Shown here: in pieces, positions 24,404 to 34,605 of the stretch
How positions within the stretch are numbered: the stretch's first letter is position 1
Layout of the letters: every line of letters starts with the position of its first letter
Made by a program: the position numbers and the translations under genes
Notes under the pieces: generated by a model
What the model was told of the DNA's origin: nothing
Seen by the model: the letters and a program-made list of their open reading frames with translations, nothing else
The model's database searches: none
Assembly: GCF_022374935.2 (NCBI RefSeq)
Contig: NZ_CP092430.2
Location: forward strand, 4,774,001 to 4,838,000
DNA length: 64,000 bases
Direction of reading: 5' to 3'
Source: Mycolicibacter virginiensis
GTDB taxonomy: Bacteria; Actinomycetota; Actinomycetes; Mycobacteriales; Mycobacteriaceae

Positions 24404-25221
24404 CGACCATCGCAGTGCAGCCCAATGACCAGCCGCCGCCCGGCGCCGATGCCGGCGCCCGGTCTGCGTGGTGGACGCGGGTCTGGCCCCCGGCCGTCAG
24501 CGTCGGCGTGGCCATCGCGCTGTGGTGGGCGGCGACTTCGCTGCTCTGCGCGCCGCAGTCGCTGCTGCGCCAAACGGCGCCGCAGCATGTCGTTGCGGCG
24601 CTGGTGGACCTGATCGGTCGGGGCGTGCTGGTGTCTGACACCGCCGTGAGCCTCTACCGTCTGCTGATCGGCCTGCTGATCGCTGCGCTGGTCGGCATCC
24701 CGGCCGGCCTGCTCATCGGCTTGAACCGCACCGCGGAGCGGGCGGCCGGACCGGTGGTGGCGTTCCTGCGGATGATCTCTCCGCTGTCGTGGACCCCCAT
24801 CATCGTGGCGGTGTTCGGCATCGGCAGCCAGCCGGTGATCTTCCTGATCGCCGCCGCAGCGGTCTGGCCGGTTCTGCTCGGCACCGTCGCCGGAGTGCAT
24901 GCGATCGATCCGGGCTATCTGCATGTCGCGCGGTCGTTGCACGCCAGCCGGTTCGAGCAGTTGACCGCCGTAGTGCTGCCCGCGGTCCGAGTGCCGGTGC
25001 AGAACGGTCTGCGCCTGGCGCTGGGCATCGCCTGGGTGGTGCTGGTGCCCGCCGAAATGCTGGGCGTGCGATCGGGTCTGGGGTATCAGATCCTCAACGC
25101 CCGCGACCAGCTCGCCTACGACCAGGTGGTCGCGGTGATCGCGGTGATCGGCGTCCTCGGCTACCTGCTCGACCTGGCAGCCCGCATCCTTCTCGCGCCG
25201 CGTCGTAGCGCTGCTAGCTGA
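24400..25221 (+). CDS. ABC importer permease (SsuC/TauC type)
   Basis: A 273-aa protein with about six membrane helices. The EAA-type coupling loop is near SLHASRFEQLTAVVLPAVRVP. The segment FLRMISPLSWTPIIVAVFGIG is typical of nitrate/sulfonate permeases. The ATG overlaps the binding protein stop by four bases. It ends the operon; gltD is convergent 17 bases away. Confidence 0.9.
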   Translation: MTTIAVQPNDQPPPGADAGARSAWWTRVWPPAVSVGVAIALWWAATSLLCAPQSLLRQTAPQHVVAALVDLIGRGVLVSDTAVSLYRLLIGLLIAALVGIPAGLLIGLNRTAERAAGPVVAFLRMISPLSWTPIIVAVFGIGSQPVIFLIAAAAVWPVLLGTVAGVHAIDPGYLHVARSLHASRFEQLTAVVLPAVRVPVQNGLRLALGIAWVVLVPAEMLGVRSGLGYQILNARDQLAYDQVVAVIAVIGVLGYLLDLAARILLAPRRSAAS

Positions 25222-25237
25222 ATGCGGGCTGCTCGGC

Positions 25238-26689
25238 TCAGCGAAGCGGCGCTGCGGTCGCGGTGATCGGCGAGGGCAACGCGGTGCGGCCCATCAGGTA
25301 CCGGTCCACGCTCGCCGCGGCACCGCGCCCCTCGGCGATTGCCCACACGATGAGGGATTGACCGCGGCCCATGTCGCCGGCGACATAGACACCCGGCACC
25401 GCGGTGGCGTAGTCCGCATCACGCGCCACACTGCCGCGTTCGGTGAACTCCACACCGAGATCGGCCAGCAGCGGCGAACGCTCCGGCCCGACGAATCCCA
25501 TTGCGAGCAGCACCAGGTCGGCTTCGAGCTCGAAGTCAGTGCCGTCGACCTTCTCGAAACCGCCGTTGCGGCGGCGCACCTCGTGGGCCCGCAGCCCGGT
25601 CACCCGACCGTCACGACCGGTGAATTCCTCGGTGTTGACCGAGAACACCCGGTCACCGCCCTCTTCGTGCGCAGACGTGGTCCGCATGATCAACGGGTAG
25701 GTCGGCCACGGGGTGGACGGATCACGGATCTCCGGCGGACGCGGCATGATCTCGAACTGGTGCACGCAGGTCCCGCCCTGGCGGTGCACGGTGCCCAGAC
25801 AGTCGGCGCCGGTGTCACCCCCGCCGATGATGACCACCTTCTTGCCGTGCGCGGTGATCGGCGGCTCGGCCAGGTCACCGGCCTGCACCCGGTTCGCCCA
25901 CGGCAGGTACTCCATCGCCTGATGAATGCCGTCGAGCTCCCGGCCCGGGATCGGCAGGTCGCGCCACGCGGTGGCGCCACCGGCCAGCACAACAGCGTCG
26001 AAGTCTTCGCGCAGCTGCTCGACGGTCAGATCCACCCCGACATTCACGCCCGTCTTGAACGTCGTTCCCTCGCCGACCATCTGCTCCAGCCGCCGGTCCA
26101 GAATTCGCTTTTCCATCTTGAATTCCGGTATGCCGTAACGCAGCAGCCCACCGATTCGGTCATCGCGCTCGAAGACCGTCACCGCGTGTCCGCCCCGAGT
26201 GAGTTGCTGGGCGGCGGCCAGTCCGGCCGGCCCTGAGCCAACCACCGCGACCGACTTCCCGGTGCGGACCGACGGCGGGATCGGTTGCGCCCAGCCCTCG
26301 GCGAAGCCGCGTTCGACGATCTCGTACTCGACCTGCTTGATGGTCACCGGCGGCTGGTTGATGCCCAGCACACAGGCCGGTTCACATGGCGCGGGGCAGA
26401 GCCGGCCGGTGAAGTCCGGGAAGTTGTTCGTGGCGTGCAGCCTGTCGAACGCCTCACGCCAGCGCCCGGTACGTACCAAGTCGTTCCATTCCGGGATGAG
26501 GTTGCCCAGCGGACAGCCGTGGTGGCAGAACGGGATACCGCAGTCCATGCAGCGTCCCGCCTGCTGGCGCAGGGTGTCTTCGGCAAAATCCTGATACACC
26601 TCGTTCCAGTCGCTCACCCGCTCGGCGACCGGGCGGCGCAACGGCAGGATGCGCTGGGTGTTGGTGATGAATCCTCTCGGGTCAGCCAT
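25238..26689 (-). CDS. gltD: Glutamate synthase small subunit GltD
   Basis: A 483-aa flavoprotein that feeds NADPH electrons to GltB. The ATG at 26689 gives [14 protein letters not shown]; longer starts lie within gltB. N-terminal iron-sulfur Cys clusters occur in [14 protein letters not shown] and CPAPCEPAC. The FAD motif [15 protein letters not shown] and NADPH motif [11 protein letters not shown] follow. It is the ortholog of Rv3858c. The start overlaps the gltB stop by eight bases, so translation is coupled. Confidence 0.96.
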   Translation of the reverse strand: MADPRGFITNTQRILPLRRPVAERVSDWNEVYQDFAEDTLRQQAGRCMDCGIPFCHHGCPLGNLIPEWNDLVRTGRWREAFDRLHATNNFPDFTGRLCPAPCEPACVLGINQPPVTIKQVEYEIVERGFAEGWAQPIPPSVRTGKSVAVVGSGPAGLAAAQQLTRGGHAVTVFERDDRIGGLLRYGIPEFKMEKRILDRRLEQMVGEGTTFKTGVNVGVDLTVEQLREDFDAVVLAGGATAWRDLPIPGRELDGIHQAMEYLPWANRVQAGDLAEPPITAHGKKVVIIGGGDTGADCLGTVHRQGGTCVHQFEIMPRPPEIRDPSTPWPTYPLIMRTTSAHEEGGDRVFSVNTEEFTGRDGRVTGLRAHEVRRRNGGFEKVDGTDFELEADLVLLAMGFVGPERSPLLADLGVEFTERGSVARDADYATAVPGVYVAGDMGRGQSLIVWAIAEGRGAAASVDRYLMGRTALPSPITATAAPLR

Positions 26690-29600
26690 GAGCCGCCGCC
26701 ATAATTGCCTCCTCAGGGTCTGTGCCACTGGCTTTTGCCTCAGCGACCGCGGCGAGCACCCGCCGGTAGTCGCGCGGCATCACTTTGACGAAGTCCCTTC
26801 CGCGGTTGGCCCAATCGGCCAGGATCGCGCGGGCGGGCACCGAATCGGTGGCGGCGGCATGTGCCGCCAGCACGTCACGCAGCCAAGCCACATCGTCGGC
26901 GTCGAAATCGTCGAATGTGTCGAGGTCCACCATCTCGGTGTTCAGCCGGTCACCCAGCTGCCGGTCCGGGTCGTAGACGTAGGCCACGCCCCCGGACATG
27001 CCGGCGGCGAAGTTGCGCCCGGTCGGGCCCAGCACGACCACTTTGCCCCCGGTCATGTACTCACAGCCGTGGTCGCCAACTCCCTCGACCACTGCTACCG
27101 CACCGGAGTTGCGGACCGCGAACCGTTCTCCCACCACCCCGCGCAGGAACACCTCGCCGGACGTGGCGCCGAACAGAATCACGTTGCCGCCGATGATGTT
27201 TTCCTCGGCGACGTAGCCGTCGGGCGCATCCAGCGGGGGACGGACCACGATCCGGCCACCGGACAGCCCCTTGGCGACGTAGTCGTTGGCGTCACCAAAG
27301 ACCCGCAGGTTGATCCCCGGCGGCAGAAAGGCACCGAAGCTGTTGCCGGCCGACCCGGTGAAGGTGATGTCGATGGTTCCGTCCGGCAGCCCTTGGGCAC
27401 CATAAGCTTTGGTGACCTCATAGCCGAGCATGGTGCCGACGGTCCGGTTCACGTTGGATATCGCACTGGTGAACTTGACCGGGGTGCCCGCATCGAGAGC
27501 CTCGCGGCTCATGACGATCAGCTGCTGGTCCAAGGCTTTGTCCAGACCGTGATCTTGACCGGAGGTGCAGTACAGATCCTGGTTCATGAACGCTGACTCC
27601 GGTTCATGCAAGACCGGCGTGAGGTCGAGCTTGTGGGCCTTCCAGTGGGCGCGGGCCAGCGTGGTGTCCAGCGCATTCACCTGCCCGACTGCCTCGTTGA
27701 TGGTGCGGAATCCCAAGGCCGCAAGGTACTCGCGCACCTCTTCGGCGATGAACCAGAAGAAGTTCTCGACGAACTCCGGTTGTCCGCTGAACCGTTCACG
27801 CAACTGTGGGTTCTGAGTAGCCACGCCCACCGGGCAGGTGTCCAGGTGACAGACCCGCATCATGATGCAGCCCGACACCACCAACGGCGCGGTGGCGAAG
27901 CCGAATTCCTCGGCCCCCAGCAGCGCCGCCATCACCACGTCGCGCCCGGTCTTGAGCTGGCCGTCCACCTGCACCACGATCCGGTCCCGAAGTCCGTTGA
28001 GCAGCAAGGTCTGCTGGGTCTCGGCCAATCCGAGTTCCCACGGCGCTCCGGCGTGCTTGAGTGAGGTCAGCGGCGCCGCCCCGGTGCCGCCGTCATGGCC
28101 GGAGATCAGCACCACGTCGGCGTGTGCCTTGGACACTCCGGCCGCCACCGTTCCGACACCGTTCTCGGCGACCAGCTTCACATGAATGCGAGCCTCCGGG
28201 TTGGCGTTCTTCAGGTCGTGGATCAGCTGTTTCAGGTCCTCGATGGAGTAGATGTCGTGGTGCGGAGGCGGAGAGATCAGCCCGACACCCGGGGTGGCAT
28301 GCCGAACCTCGGCGATCCAGGGGTACACCTTGTTGCCCGGCAGCTGACCACCCTCTCCGGGCTTGGCCCCCTGCGCGATCTTGATCTGCAGGTCGGTGCA
28401 GTTGACCAGGTATTCGCTCGTCACGCCGAAACGCGCCGAGGCGACCTGCTTGATCGCGCTGCGCCGCCAGGCGCCGTCGGCGTCGGGCAGGAAGCGGCCG
28501 GAATGCTCGCCGCCCTCACCGCAGTTGGAGCGGCCGCCGATCCGGTTCATGGCGATCGCCAGGGTCTCGTGCGCCTCGGCGGAGATCGAACCGTAGCTCA
28601 TCGCGCCGGTCGCGAACCGTTTGACGATCTCGGTGGCCGGTTCCACCTCGTCAAGAGGAACCGGTGGCCGTTCCCCGGCCTTGAACCGCAACAGCCCGCG
28701 CAGTGTGGCCAGGCGTTCACTCTGGTCGTCGACCAGCTTCGTGTACTCCTTGAAGACCGCGTACTGGCCCGTTCGAGTGGAGTGCTGCAGTTTGAACACC
28801 GTCTCCGGGTTGAACAGGTGATGTTCGCCCTCGCGGCGCCACTGGTACTCCCCGCCCACCGGCAGTTCGCGGTGCGCCCGCTCTTCTGGGCGGTCCAGGT
28901 AGGCCAGCGCGTGGCGGGCGGCGACATCAGCGGCGATGTCGTCGAGGGTGATACCACCGATCGGGCAGTACAGGCCGGTGAAGTACTCGTCGAGAACGTC
29001 CTGCGCGATACCTATCGGCTGGAACAGCTGCGCCCCGGTGTAGGACGCCCGCGTCGAGATCCCCATCTTGGACATGACTTTCAGCACGCCCTTGCCGGCG
29101 GCCTTGGCATAGTTGGCCAACGCCTTGTCGCGATCGAGGCCTTCGATCAGGCCACGGTCGAGCATGTCCTCGACGGACTCGAACGCCAGGTACGGGTTGA
29201 CCGCAGCGGCGCCAAAGCCGATCAGCGCCGCCATGTGGTGCACTTCGCGGGCATCGCCGGACTCCACCACCAGGCCCACCTTGGTGCGGGTCCGCTCCGC
29301 GACCAGGTGGTGATGCACCGCCGCGGTGGCCAGCAGCGACGGAATGGGCGCCATCGTCTCGTCGGACTCCCGGTCGGAGATCACCAGGAAGCTGGCACCC
29401 TCGGCGATCGCCTCCGAGGCCCGTGCGCACACCTGCTTGAGCGCCGCACGCAACCCGGCACCGCCTGCCGCAGGCGGATACAGGCAGCTGATGACGGCCG
29501 TGGACAGGCCGTGCGGGCCCCGGGAACCGATCCGCTGGTCCGGGCTCAACTTCAGCAGCTTCGCGAGCTCGGCGTTGCTCAGAATCGGCTGGGGCAGCAC

Positions 29601-31286
29601 GATCTGCCGCCAGGTGGGTTCGTCGGTGTTGAGCAGGTCGCCTTCCGGTCCGAGCGCACCTTGCAGGCTGGTGATCACCTCTTCGCGGATAGCGTCCAAC
29701 GGCGGGTTGGTGACCTGGGCGAACAACTGCTGAAAGTAGTCGAACAGCAGCCGGGGCCGCGCCGAGAGCACCGCCACCGGGGTGTCGGTGCCCATGGATC
29801 CGATCGGCTCAGCACCGGAGCGCGCCATGGGCGCGAGCACCAGGTTGAGCTCCTCGTAGGTGTAGCCGAACATATGCTGCCGCAACAGAACCCGGTGGTG
29901 TTCCATCCGGGGCGCATCGCCCGGGGGCAGCTCGCCGATGCCGATCAGGCACTCATCGATCCACTGCTGGTACGGCCGTTCGCCGGCCAGCGTCGACTTG
30001 ATCTCGCGATCGGAGATGATCCGCCCGGCGGCGGTGTCCACCAGGAACATCTTGCCCGGCTGCAGCCGCTGTCGGTGCACCACCGTGGCGGGGTCCAGGT
30101 CGAGAACACCGGCCTCGGACGCCATCACCACCAGCCCGTCTTCGGTGACCCATATACGCGACGGCCGCAGGCCGTTGCGGTCCAACACCGCGCCCACCAC
30201 GGTGCCGTCGGTGAAGGTCATCGAGGCCGGGCCATCCCAGGGCTCCATGAGCGAGTCGTGGTACTCATAAAAAGCTCGGGTGGGCCCATCCATGCTTTCG
30301 TGCCGTTCCCAGGCCTCCGGGATCATCATCAGCACCGCGTGCGGCAGGCTGCGGCCGCCCAGATGCAGCAGTTCGAGCACCTCGTCGAACCGGGCGGTGT
30401 CGGAGGCGCCCGGCGTGCAGATCGGGAACAGTTTGTCCGCGCTACGGTGGCCACCTTCGGCACCGAAGACGTCGGTGCGGATCAGCGCCTCCCGGGCGCG
30501 CATCCAGTTCTCGTTGCCGGTGACCGTGTTGATCTCGCCGTTGTGAGCGATACGCCGGAACGGGTGAGCCAGCGGCCATGACGGAAAAGTATTGGTGGAG
30601 AACCGAGAATGCACCAGGCCCAGTGCGCTCTGCATCCGCTCGTCGGCCAGGTCGGGGTAAAACGCCTTGAGCTGCGGCGTCGTCAACATACCCTTGTACA
30701 CCATGGTCCGGCTGGAAAGACTTGGGAAATAGACGGATTCCCGCCCCGGCCCATCCTGGCCAGGCCCCTTGCTGCCCAGCTCATGTTCAGCACGCTTGCG
30801 CACCACATAGGCCCGGCGCTCCAGAGCCATGCCGGAGGCCCCGCCGATGAAGAGCTGCCGGAAGGTCGGCATCGCATCTCGCGCCAACGCGCCCAACGAC
30901 GAATCGTCGATCGGCACCTCACGCCAGCCGAGCACCTGGAGGCCCTCGGCCTCGACGATCTTCTCCAAGCCGACACAAGCGGCCGCTGACTCTTTGGCCG
31001 ACTGCGGCAGGAATGCGATCCCGGTGGCGTAGCTGCCCTCGGGCGGAAGATCGAAATCGGTTACGGCACGTAGGAAAAGGTCGGGAATCTGGATCAGGAT
31101 CCCAGCGCCGTCACCGCTGTTCGGTTCGGCTCCGGCGGCGCCACGGTGCTCCAGGTTGAGCAGCGCGGTGATCGACTTGTCGACGATGTCGCGACTGCGC
31201 CGGCCATGTATATCGACCACCATGGCCACCCCACACGCGTCATGTTCGAACGCGGGGTTGTAGAGCCCCACCCGACTGGGTGCCAT
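26682..31286 (-). CDS. gltB: Glutamate synthase large subunit GltB
   Basis: A 1534-aa ferredoxin/NADPH-GOGAT alpha subunit. The ATG at 31286 gives a 17-residue propeptide before the catalytic Cys in [10 protein letters not shown], which becomes the N-terminal nucleophile of the glutaminase domain. The FMN synthase domain has EGGEHSGRF and the 3Fe-4S Cys cluster [15 protein letters not shown]; the C-terminal beta-helix has the repeated GG-rich strands. It makes two glutamates from glutamine and 2-oxoglutarate. It is the ortholog of Rv3859c. A TTG at 31343 would add 19 residues and is less likely. Confidence 0.97.
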   Translation of the reverse strand: MAPSRVGLYNPAFEHDACGVAMVVDIHGRRSRDIVDKSITALLNLEHRGAAGAEPNSGDGAGILIQIPDLFLRAVTDFDLPPEGSYATGIAFLPQSAKESAAACVGLEKIVEAEGLQVLGWREVPIDDSSLGALARDAMPTFRQLFIGGASGMALERRAYVVRKRAEHELGSKGPGQDGPGRESVYFPSLSSRTMVYKGMLTTPQLKAFYPDLADERMQSALGLVHSRFSTNTFPSWPLAHPFRRIAHNGEINTVTGNENWMRAREALIRTDVFGAEGGHRSADKLFPICTPGASDTARFDEVLELLHLGGRSLPHAVLMMIPEAWERHESMDGPTRAFYEYHDSLMEPWDGPASMTFTDGTVVGAVLDRNGLRPSRIWVTEDGLVVMASEAGVLDLDPATVVHRQRLQPGKMFLVDTAAGRIISDREIKSTLAGERPYQQWIDECLIGIGELPPGDAPRMEHHRVLLRQHMFGYTYEELNLVLAPMARSGAEPIGSMGTDTPVAVLSARPRLLFDYFQQLFAQVTNPPLDAIREEVITSLQGALGPEGDLLNTDEPTWRQIVLPQPILSNAELAKLLKLSPDQRIGSRGPHGLSTAVISCLYPPAAGGAGLRAALKQVCARASEAIAEGASFLVISDRESDETMAPIPSLLATAAVHHHLVAERTRTKVGLVVESGDAREVHHMAALIGFGAAAVNPYLAFESVEDMLDRGLIEGLDRDKALANYAKAAGKGVLKVMSKMGISTRASYTGAQLFQPIGIAQDVLDEYFTGLYCPIGGITLDDIAADVAARHALAYLDRPEERAHRELPVGGEYQWRREGEHHLFNPETVFKLQHSTRTGQYAVFKEYTKLVDDQSERLATLRGLLRFKAGERPPVPLDEVEPATEIVKRFATGAMSYGSISAEAHETLAIAMNRIGGRSNCGEGGEHSGRFLPDADGAWRRSAIKQVASARFGVTSEYLVNCTDLQIKIAQGAKPGEGGQLPGNKVYPWIAEVRHATPGVGLISPPPHHDIYSIEDLKQLIHDLKNANPEARIHVKLVAENGVGTVAAGVSKAHADVVLISGHDGGTGAAPLTSLKHAGAPWELGLAETQQTLLLNGLRDRIVVQVDGQLKTGRDVVMAALLGAEEFGFATAPLVVSGCIMMRVCHLDTCPVGVATQNPQLRERFSGQPEFVENFFWFIAEEVREYLAALGFRTINEAVGQVNALDTTLARAHWKAHKLDLTPVLHEPESAFMNQDLYCTSGQDHGLDKALDQQLIVMSREALDAGTPVKFTSAISNVNRTVGTMLGYEVTKAYGAQGLPDGTIDITFTGSAGNSFGAFLPPGINLRVFGDANDYVAKGLSGGRIVVRPPLDAPDGYVAEENIIGGNVILFGATSGEVFLRGVVGERFAVRNSGAVAVVEGVGDHGCEYMTGGKVVVLGPTGRNFAAGMSGGVAYVYDPDRQLGDRLNTEMVDLDTFDDFDADDVAWLRDVLAAHAAATDSVPARAILADWANRGRDFVKVMPRDYRRVLAAVAEAKASGTDPEEAIMAAAHG

Positions 31287-31476
31287 CGCCACCTGAGTCA
31301 CCTGACCCTTCGCACGTTCTTGCCCGGTGCCCGATATGGACAAGCGGTCAAGGGGGTTGGTCCGTGCGACGTTGAACGGCGTTCCTGCCTGAAAACACTC
31401 ACAGGCAACGCCACGATATACCCCGACCTAGCAAACGTGCTAGTTCGCTGGACAGCAAGCTTGCGGTGAGGTTTGT

Positions 31477-31492
31477 GTTACGCCAACGCAAT
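31477..31492 (+). promoter_or_regulatory. Possible GlnR half-box pair upstream of glnA
   Basis: GTTAC-N6-GCAAT fits the actinobacterial GlnR pattern gTnAC-n6-GaAAc fully in the first half and at three of five positions in the second. It lies between the divergent gltB and glnA genes, both expected nitrogen-controlled targets. The match is weak and given only as a candidate. Confidence 0.25.
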
Positions 31493-31559
31493 AACTGGAT
31501 GATGTCCAGGAAATGTGCGCTGCCTATCGTTTGGCTGTCTGCACGCGAAGGAGACCAAT

Positions 31560-32984
31560 ATGGCCGCCGACATTTTCAAGCTCGTCGCCGACGAGTCGGT
31601 TGAGTACGTCGACATTCGATTCTGCGACCTGCCGGGGGTTATGCAGCATTTTTCGATCCCGGCCGCTGCGCTCGATGAAAGCGTATTCGAGGATGGGCTC
31701 GCCTTCGACGGTTCGTCGATCCGCGGCTTCCAGTCCATCCACGAGTCGGACATGCTGCTGCTGCCCGACCCGGAAACCGCCCGCATCGATCCGTTCCGGG
31801 CCGCAAAGACGCTGAACCTCAACTTTTTCGTCCACGACCCGTTCACCCGCGAGCCCTACTCGCGCGATCCGCGCAACATCGCCCGCAAAGCCGAGAGCTA
31901 TCTCACCAGCACCGGCATCGCCGACACCGCTTACTTCGGCGCCGAGGCCGAGTTCTACATCTTCGACTCCGTGAGCTTCGACTCACAGATCAACGGCTCT
32001 TTCCACAAAGTGGATTCGGTCGCCGGCTGGTGGAACACCGGGCGGACAACCGAAGCCGACGGCAGCCCCAACCTGGGATACAAGGTTCGCCCCAAGGGGG
32101 GCTATTTCCCGGTCGCGCCGACCGATCAATACGTCGATCTGCGCGATGCAATGGCGACCAACCTCACAAACGCCGGTTTCACTGTCGAACGCGGCCACCA
32201 CGAGGTCGGTACCGGCGGGCAAACGGAGATCAACTACAAGTTCAACACTCTGCTGCACGCCGCCGACGATTTGATGTTGTTCAAATACATCATCAAGAAC
32301 ACCGCCTGGGCGCATGGCAAGACGGTGACGTTCATGCCCAAGCCGCTTTTCGGAGACAACGGTTCAGGTATGCACGTACACCAGTCGGTGTGGCAGGACG
32401 GCGAGCCGCTGTTCTACGACGAGATCGGCTATGCCGGACTGTCCGACACCGCCCGCCATTACATCGGCGGCATCTTGCACCACGCACCGTCGCTGCTGGC
32501 GTTCACCAACCCCACCATCAACTCCTATAAGCGACTGGTGCCGGGTTACGAGGCGCCGATCAACCTGGTCTACAGCCAGCGCAACCGTTCGGCCTGCGTG
32601 CGTATCCCGATCACCGGCACCAACCCCAAGGCCAAGCGGCTGGAGTTCCGCTGCCCGGATTCGTCCGGCAACCCCTACCTGGCGTTCTCGGCCATGTTGA
32701 TGGCCGGCATCGACGGCATCAAGAACAAGATCGAGCCTGCTGCCCCGGTCGACAAGGACCTCTACGACCTGCCGGCCGACGAGGCGGCATCGATCTCGCA
32801 GGCCCCCACCACGCTGGCCGAGGTAATGGACAACCTTGAGGCCGACCATGAGTACCTCACCGAAGGTGGGGTATTCACCCCGGACGTGATCCAGACCTGG
32901 ATCAACTACAAGCGGGACAACGAGATCACCCCCGTCAACCTGCGTCCGCACCCCTACGAGTTCGCCCTCTATTACGACTGCTGA
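31560..32984 (+). CDS. glnA: Glutamine synthetase type I, GlnA1-like
   Basis: A 474-aa GSI-beta enzyme making glutamine from glutamate, ammonia and ATP. The ATG at 31560 has GAAGGAG upstream. Conserved features include DGSSIRG at 50-56, metal Glu in GAEAEFY at 128-133, HHEVG at 213-217 and the adenylylation site Tyr402 in DKDLYDLP. It resembles Mtb GlnA1 (Rv2220) far more than GlnA2-4, yet lies opposite gltBD, not beside glnE. It is probably an extra copy forming a local GS-GOGAT pair, tuned by adenylylation. Confidence 0.95.
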   Translation: MAADIFKLVADESVEYVDIRFCDLPGVMQHFSIPAAALDESVFEDGLAFDGSSIRGFQSIHESDMLLLPDPETARIDPFRAAKTLNLNFFVHDPFTREPYSRDPRNIARKAESYLTSTGIADTAYFGAEAEFYIFDSVSFDSQINGSFHKVDSVAGWWNTGRTTEADGSPNLGYKVRPKGGYFPVAPTDQYVDLRDAMATNLTNAGFTVERGHHEVGTGGQTEINYKFNTLLHAADDLMLFKYIIKNTAWAHGKTVTFMPKPLFGDNGSGMHVHQSVWQDGEPLFYDEIGYAGLSDTARHYIGGILHHAPSLLAFTNPTINSYKRLVPGYEAPINLVYSQRNRSACVRIPITGTNPKAKRLEFRCPDSSGNPYLAFSAMLMAGIDGIKNKIEPAAPVDKDLYDLPADEAASISQAPTTLAEVMDNLEADHEYLTEGGVFTPDVIQTWINYKRDNEITPVNLRPHPYEFALYYDC

Positions 32985-32987
32985 CCG

Positions 32988-33025
32988 GTGAGCCAGCCCG
33001 ACTCGCGCTTCTCGGGCTGGCTCAC
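32988..33025 (+). terminator. glnA terminator hairpin
   Basis: GTGAGCCAGCCCGA pairs perfectly with TCGGGCTGGCTCAC around a ten-base loop, starting four bases after the glnA stop. There is no T-run, as often in mycobacteria. Confidence 0.8.
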
Positions 33026-33106
33026 GGTGGTTGGGCGCCTTCGCGACTAAGCTGCGGTGTTGTTGGGCCACCTGGCCGTGCCGCCGCCGTATGCCTCGAG
33101 GAGCCG

Positions 33107-34144
33107 ATGAACGCAGACGACGACTTTCTGCGGCAGCGGGTGCCGCCACAGCAGCAACAGCCGAGGCCCTGGACGCCGCCTCCCCAGCAGCAACCGCCGC
33201 AGCCCCCGCCGCCGGCCCCTATGCCGCGGCCCCAGCCGGCCCGTGGCTGGCGCCGCGCGGTCTTCTCCGCGACGCTGGGTTTGGTCAACTTGGGCCCGTC
33301 ACCGGCCGAGCGGGAAGAGATGGCCTACCAGGTGGCCATCCGATCCCTGCCCAACGGCAGCTACAAGGTCGGCGTACTCGGCAAGGGCGGCGTCGGCAAG
33401 ACGACGGTGGCGGCCAGCGTCGGGTCGGTGTTCGCCGCACTGCGCCGGGCCGACCACGTGGTGGCCGTGGACGCTGACACCGCATTCGGCCGGCTCGGCA
33501 GCCGCATCGACCCGCGCGCCACCAGCTCCTATTGGGATCTGGCCGCCGATCAGAGCGTGCAGTCGTTCGCCGACATCAGCAGCCGGGTCGGCGCCAACGC
33601 GGCGGGGCTCTACGTTCTGGTGGGCGAGCCCGCCGCGGGAAGCCGCCGGATCCTTGATGCCGCGTTGTACCGGGAGGCCGCGCTGCGCCTGGACCGGCAC
33701 TTCACCATCTCGATCATCGACTGTGGTTCGACAATGGATTCGCCGGTGACCCAGGAGGCGCTGCGTGACCTGGACGCGCTGATCGTGGTCTCTTCGCCGT
33801 GGGCGGACGGTGCCGGCGCGGCCGCCAAGACCATGGAATGGCTGGCCGACCGCGGCCAGGGTGGGTTGCTGCAGCGCACCGTGGTGGTGCTCAACGACTC
33901 CGACGGCCACGCCGACCGGCGCACCCGCTCGGCATTGACGGCGCAGTTCCTGCAGCACGGCCAGGCGGTGGTTGAGGTGCCCTTCGACCCGCACCTGCGC
34001 CCGGGTGGAGTGATCGACGTGATGAGCGAGATGGCACCGGCAACCCGTCGCCGATTCCTGCAGATCGCCGCGATCGTCTCGCACTACTTCGCGTCCCGAC
34101 CGCGGGGCCGGGACGCGAAGCCGGGCCGTCCTCAGAGCACGTAG
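33107..34144 (+). CDS. MinD/ParA-like ATPase, Rv3860-like
   Basis: A 345-aa protein. The first 48 residues are Pro/Gln-rich and disordered; a deviant Walker A GKGGVGKTT is at 92-100; VAVDADTAFGRL and SIIDCGST give the other P-loop elements. Such Pro-rich MinD proteins (Rv3860, EspI) occur near ESX-1 genes in Mtb. The ATG at 33107 follows CGAGGAG. The 3' end overlaps the convergent MaoC gene by 13 bases. This is the last gene in Mtb Rv38xx order here. Confidence 0.88.
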   Translation: MNADDDFLRQRVPPQQQQPRPWTPPPQQQPPQPPPPAPMPRPQPARGWRRAVFSATLGLVNLGPSPAEREEMAYQVAIRSLPNGSYKVGVLGKGGVGKTTVAASVGSVFAALRRADHVVAVDADTAFGRLGSRIDPRATSSYWDLAADQSVQSFADISSRVGANAAGLYVLVGEPAAGSRRILDAALYREAALRLDRHFTISIIDCGSTMDSPVTQEALRDLDALIVVSSPWADGAGAAAKTMEWLADRGQGGLLQRTVVVLNDSDGHADRRTRSALTAQFLQHGQAVVEVPFDPHLRPGGVIDVMSEMAPATRRRFLQIAAIVSHYFASRPRGRDAKPGRPQST

Positions 34145-34587
34145 CGCACGACACTCTCGGCGACACAGGCCGGCTTGGCGCTACCGTCGATGGACACCGT
34201 GGTCGAGAAGGTCACCTGGTGGGCACCACCGCCCACATCGGCGACCTCGACCAGCGAGGTCTCGGCCCGGATCTTGGAGCCGACCGGCACCGGCGCCGGG
34301 AAACGCACCTTGTTCAGTCCGTAGTTGATCGCCAACTTGACCCCGTCAAGGCGGCTGATCTGCGCCATCAACTGCGGCAGCATGGCCAGGGTCATGTATC
34401 CGTGAGCGATCGTGGTGCCGAAGGGCCCGCTAGCCGCACGTTCGGGATCGACGTGAATCCATTGATGGTCACCCGTCGCGTCGGCGAACAGGTTGACGGC
34501 GTCCTGGGTGATAGTCACCCAGTCACTGTGCCCGATCACCTGGCCCTGGCATGCGGCAAGTTCATCGATTGATCGATAAGTACGCAC
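34132..34587 (-). CDS. MaoC-family (R)-specific enoyl-CoA hydratase
   Basis: A 151-aa single hot-dog protein. The catalytic motif FADATGDHQWIHVDPERA carries the Asp-His dyad; FGTTIAHGYMTLAM is the overhanging segment. It hydrates trans-2-enoyl-CoA. It is downstream of, and on the same strand as, the CoA-transferase gene (18-base gap), so the two are likely cotranscribed and act on the same acyl-CoA. Confidence 0.9.
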   Translation of the reverse strand: MRTYRSIDELAACQGQVIGHSDWVTITQDAVNLFADATGDHQWIHVDPERAASGPFGTTIAHGYMTLAMLPQLMAQISRLDGVKLAINYGLNKVRFPAPVPVGSKIRAETSLVEVADVGGGAHQVTFSTTVSIDGSAKPACVAESVVRYVL

Positions 34588-34605
34588 GTGCTTGACGCTC
34601 CTTTA

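Noticed and set aside
28095..30581. 828-codon plus-strand open frame opposite gltB
   Set aside because: It is antisense to conserved gltB sequence and shows no domain or start signal.
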